64,000 nucleotides of DNA from Dipylidium caninum (lineage: Eukaryota > Platyhelminthes > Cestoda > Cyclophyllidea > Dipylidiidae): contig QEYB01001249.1 in the NCBI GenBank assembly GCA_017562135.1, forward strand, positions 248,001-312,000, written 5' to 3'. The position numbers and the translations under genes were made by a program. Below are positions 62,132 through 64,000 of the stretch, piece after piece. How positions within the stretch are numbered: position 1 is the stretch's first letter; every line of letters starts with the position of its first letter. Under the pieces are notes generated by a model, which was not told the DNA's origin, did no database searches, and saw only the letters and a list, made by a program, of their open reading frames with translations.

Positions 62132-64000
62132 CTCGTCGGCACCCTTGGAGTTGCCCACCTCACGCACCCATGTCATGCGCCCCAACCGGCAACCGGGGTA
62201 GTTGTAGTCACCGCAACAGACAACCATCGCTTGCGCTCCTGCTCACCATACGTCAGCGTTGAAGAGTGAGAACGGCACCCCCATCCACGCATGACGTCTC
62301 CACACTCTGTTATGGGCACACATGCCATCACCGCTCCTTCACCTCTCCCTCACCACCGCACCAATCACCATACCGCGACCCCCCACCCCTCCCTCCCGCC
62401 TCCCCGACTCTGCAACAAGGCTACAAATCACCTTCCGCTAAAAAGGCGTCTCTCAGCCCACCCCAACTGCCATTTTTACATGCACGCTGTTTTCCCCACA
62501 AAGGCCGTCAAGATCGCGTCTCCTCCTCCGTCGCTCAATCACTCCTTCGACTCCGTGCACCACTCGACCTGTGCGTAACTTGCCACAAGTGTCACCACCG
62601 GTCCACCTTCACCTCAATGGCCTAACACCACCACCGCAAGCTCCTCTCCGCGCACTTCCACTCCCCTCCTCGTAGTCGCCTCAACCACTTTCACCTCGCA
62701 CACCGCCGCCGACAAGGCCTCGCCTCTCCTTCTGCACCAGACTCCGGTGGGCCACGCCAACCCCGCACCTTATCTCAGGAGAATGGAAGCAGAGCTCCCG
62801 AGGCAACCACCCAACCTGCGTGCAGGTTGACACGCTTTCGACAAGCCGCACCCCTCCCCTCCCCGACGCTTGCCCCTCGCCTCCGGCTCCGGCTCCCCCT
62901 CCCACCCACTCACCCCACCATCTGCTCACCAAAACCTCAGTCCTACCGCATTGCCACCACCACCACCTCGTTCCTCCTTATGGCCATCGATTCTCCACTA
63001 CATGGACCCAATCAACATACGCCCCTCACTTGAGAATTTTGCAAAATAAAGGGACGCCGTGGTAGGACTCAAGACAGCCCTTCCCACCTCCCGCGTAGAC
63101 AACAGCGCGAACCAATGACACAGGCAACACACCACACGCACACACATCGACAGGCCAACCAGCGGAATCACGCGAAACACTACCACCGCACCAGCATCAG
63201 ACACCGGTCAAACCACTTCCGACCACCCACACCCCCCCCCCCCCACCCACCAATCTTAACACAACCAAACGCGGTCACCCAGGCACCATCCACTCTCCTC
63301 TCCACGCCCCACTCACCTCCGCGGCCACCACACACCCACGTCCCACTGCAGCAGAAATCGTTGAACTGATCGCCACTTCCACCACATCCCCACTCAGAGG
63401 TGAAATGAAAGCAAACTCCTCCCATCCTCGGGCCACTCATCTAGCCGTCAACACTCGATAAACTCTATAAAATCCACGCACCTACTCCATCAACGCGTTG
63501 CCACAACTGCCTCTGAAAACTCACAGTCCATGAACCCTGTTCAGATTAGCCAGCGAGGCGTCAATCAGAAGTCTCCATCAACAAGGCCCAGTGGTCGCAG
63601 CTAAGTGGGACCCCTAACATCTCCTCCACCAACAACGACTGCACGTTACACACAAACACACACACACACACGTACACACCCACATATACGTATATACATA
63701 TATGCATGCATGCATGCATACAGACAGCCATAAACAAAGGAAAAGGCAAGAGGAATGAGGGAGAGAAGGTAGGGCGGGAGTTAGGGCGAGAGGGAAGAGG
63801 AAAGAGGTGAACAAATAAGGTCAATGTGGGCGAATGGGTTGCGACAACAAGTGAACTGCCCATCACCCCTCGCCTTCCGCACCTGTCGGGGCGATTTCGG
63901 CAACACCGAGGCGTGCAGTGTCCACCCGATTAAGCGTGTACAAAGGCCGAAATGACTCAAAGAACCCACAGTCAGCGAAGAAGTTAGGGAACAGCCAGAA
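62132..64000. other. C/A-rich low-complexity region
   Basis: The plus strand is dominated by C, A and CAC/CCA/CTCC words for nearly 1.9 kb. It includes a 13-base C run at 63232-63244 and then shifts to purine-rich DNA after 63.7 kb. Open frames on either strand are Pro/Ser/Thr/His or Gly/Trp-rich and follow the base bias, so I call no gene. A GDYNYPG string on the minus strand near 62.2 kb recalls an endonuclease motif of LINE elements but has no supporting context. Confidence 0.5.
63655..63722. repeat. CA / TA / GCAT compound microsatellite
   Basis: A (CA)n run changes into alternating TA-rich purine-pyrimidine sequence and then (TGCA)n units up to about 63722. It is an alternating tract with no coding potential. 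Confidence 0.9.

Noticed and set aside
61931..62227. GDYNYPG on the minus strand as a LINE endonuclease motif
   Set aside because: Only one short string resembles the family; no flanking catalytic motifs or reverse transcriptase follow, and it overlaps a better-supported plus-strand exon.

Overview
This is nuclear DNA from an intron-rich invertebrate animal, most likely a parasitic flatworm and probably a tapeworm. The evidence is a divergent DEG/ENaC channel, decayed mariner transposase, GT-AG introns from tens of bases to about 2 kb, long gene-poor gaps and many purine/pyrimidine-biased simple repeats. The phylum is an inference; I cannot place the species.

Left part (1-25.6 kb). An apparently intact, intronless DEG/ENaC-type channel gene lies at 4530-6317 (+). 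From codon 236 onward the gene and about 2.6 kb downstream recur as an inverted copy: left arm 5236-8912, right arm 15767-19479, spacer about 6.85 kb. The right copy of the channel is 5'-truncated and twice frameshifted. Its coding part is almost base-identical to the left gene while the rest of the arm has diverged much more. Just outside the right arm is a shorter, older channel relic. A second inverted pair follows (22546-23567 and 24540-25574, spacer about 1 kb). Each of its arms carries the same decayed mariner transposase fragment and a long TTCC/GGAA tract.

Middle (25.6-47.5 kb). After about 7 kb without a recognisable gene comes a nine-exon gene at 32772-44565 (+). I could join it phase by phase into a protein of about 927 residues. 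It is a PHLDB/LL5-type cortical adaptor, with coiled coil, disordered middle and C-terminal PH domain. A CCAAT/E-box promoter-like region precedes it. Prohibitin 1 follows on the minus strand (46518-47512), complete in four exons and 273 residues.

Right part (47.5-64 kb). A four-exon gene of unknown family (48796-54686, +) encodes a single-pass membrane protein with a long acidic, serine-rich region. A seven-exon run at 59173-62131 (+) encodes a charged coiled-coil protein of axonemal style, 5' partial, with an in-frame TGA and a frame conflict. The last 1.9 kb is C/A-rich low-complexity DNA.

The genes are not an operon. PHLDB and prohibitin are ordinary housekeeping or cytoskeletal genes. 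The unusual part is the left 25 kb, where two inverted duplications place sense and antisense copies of a channel gene and of a transposon close together. All exon joins are inferred from splice consensus and reading phase; no transcript data were available.
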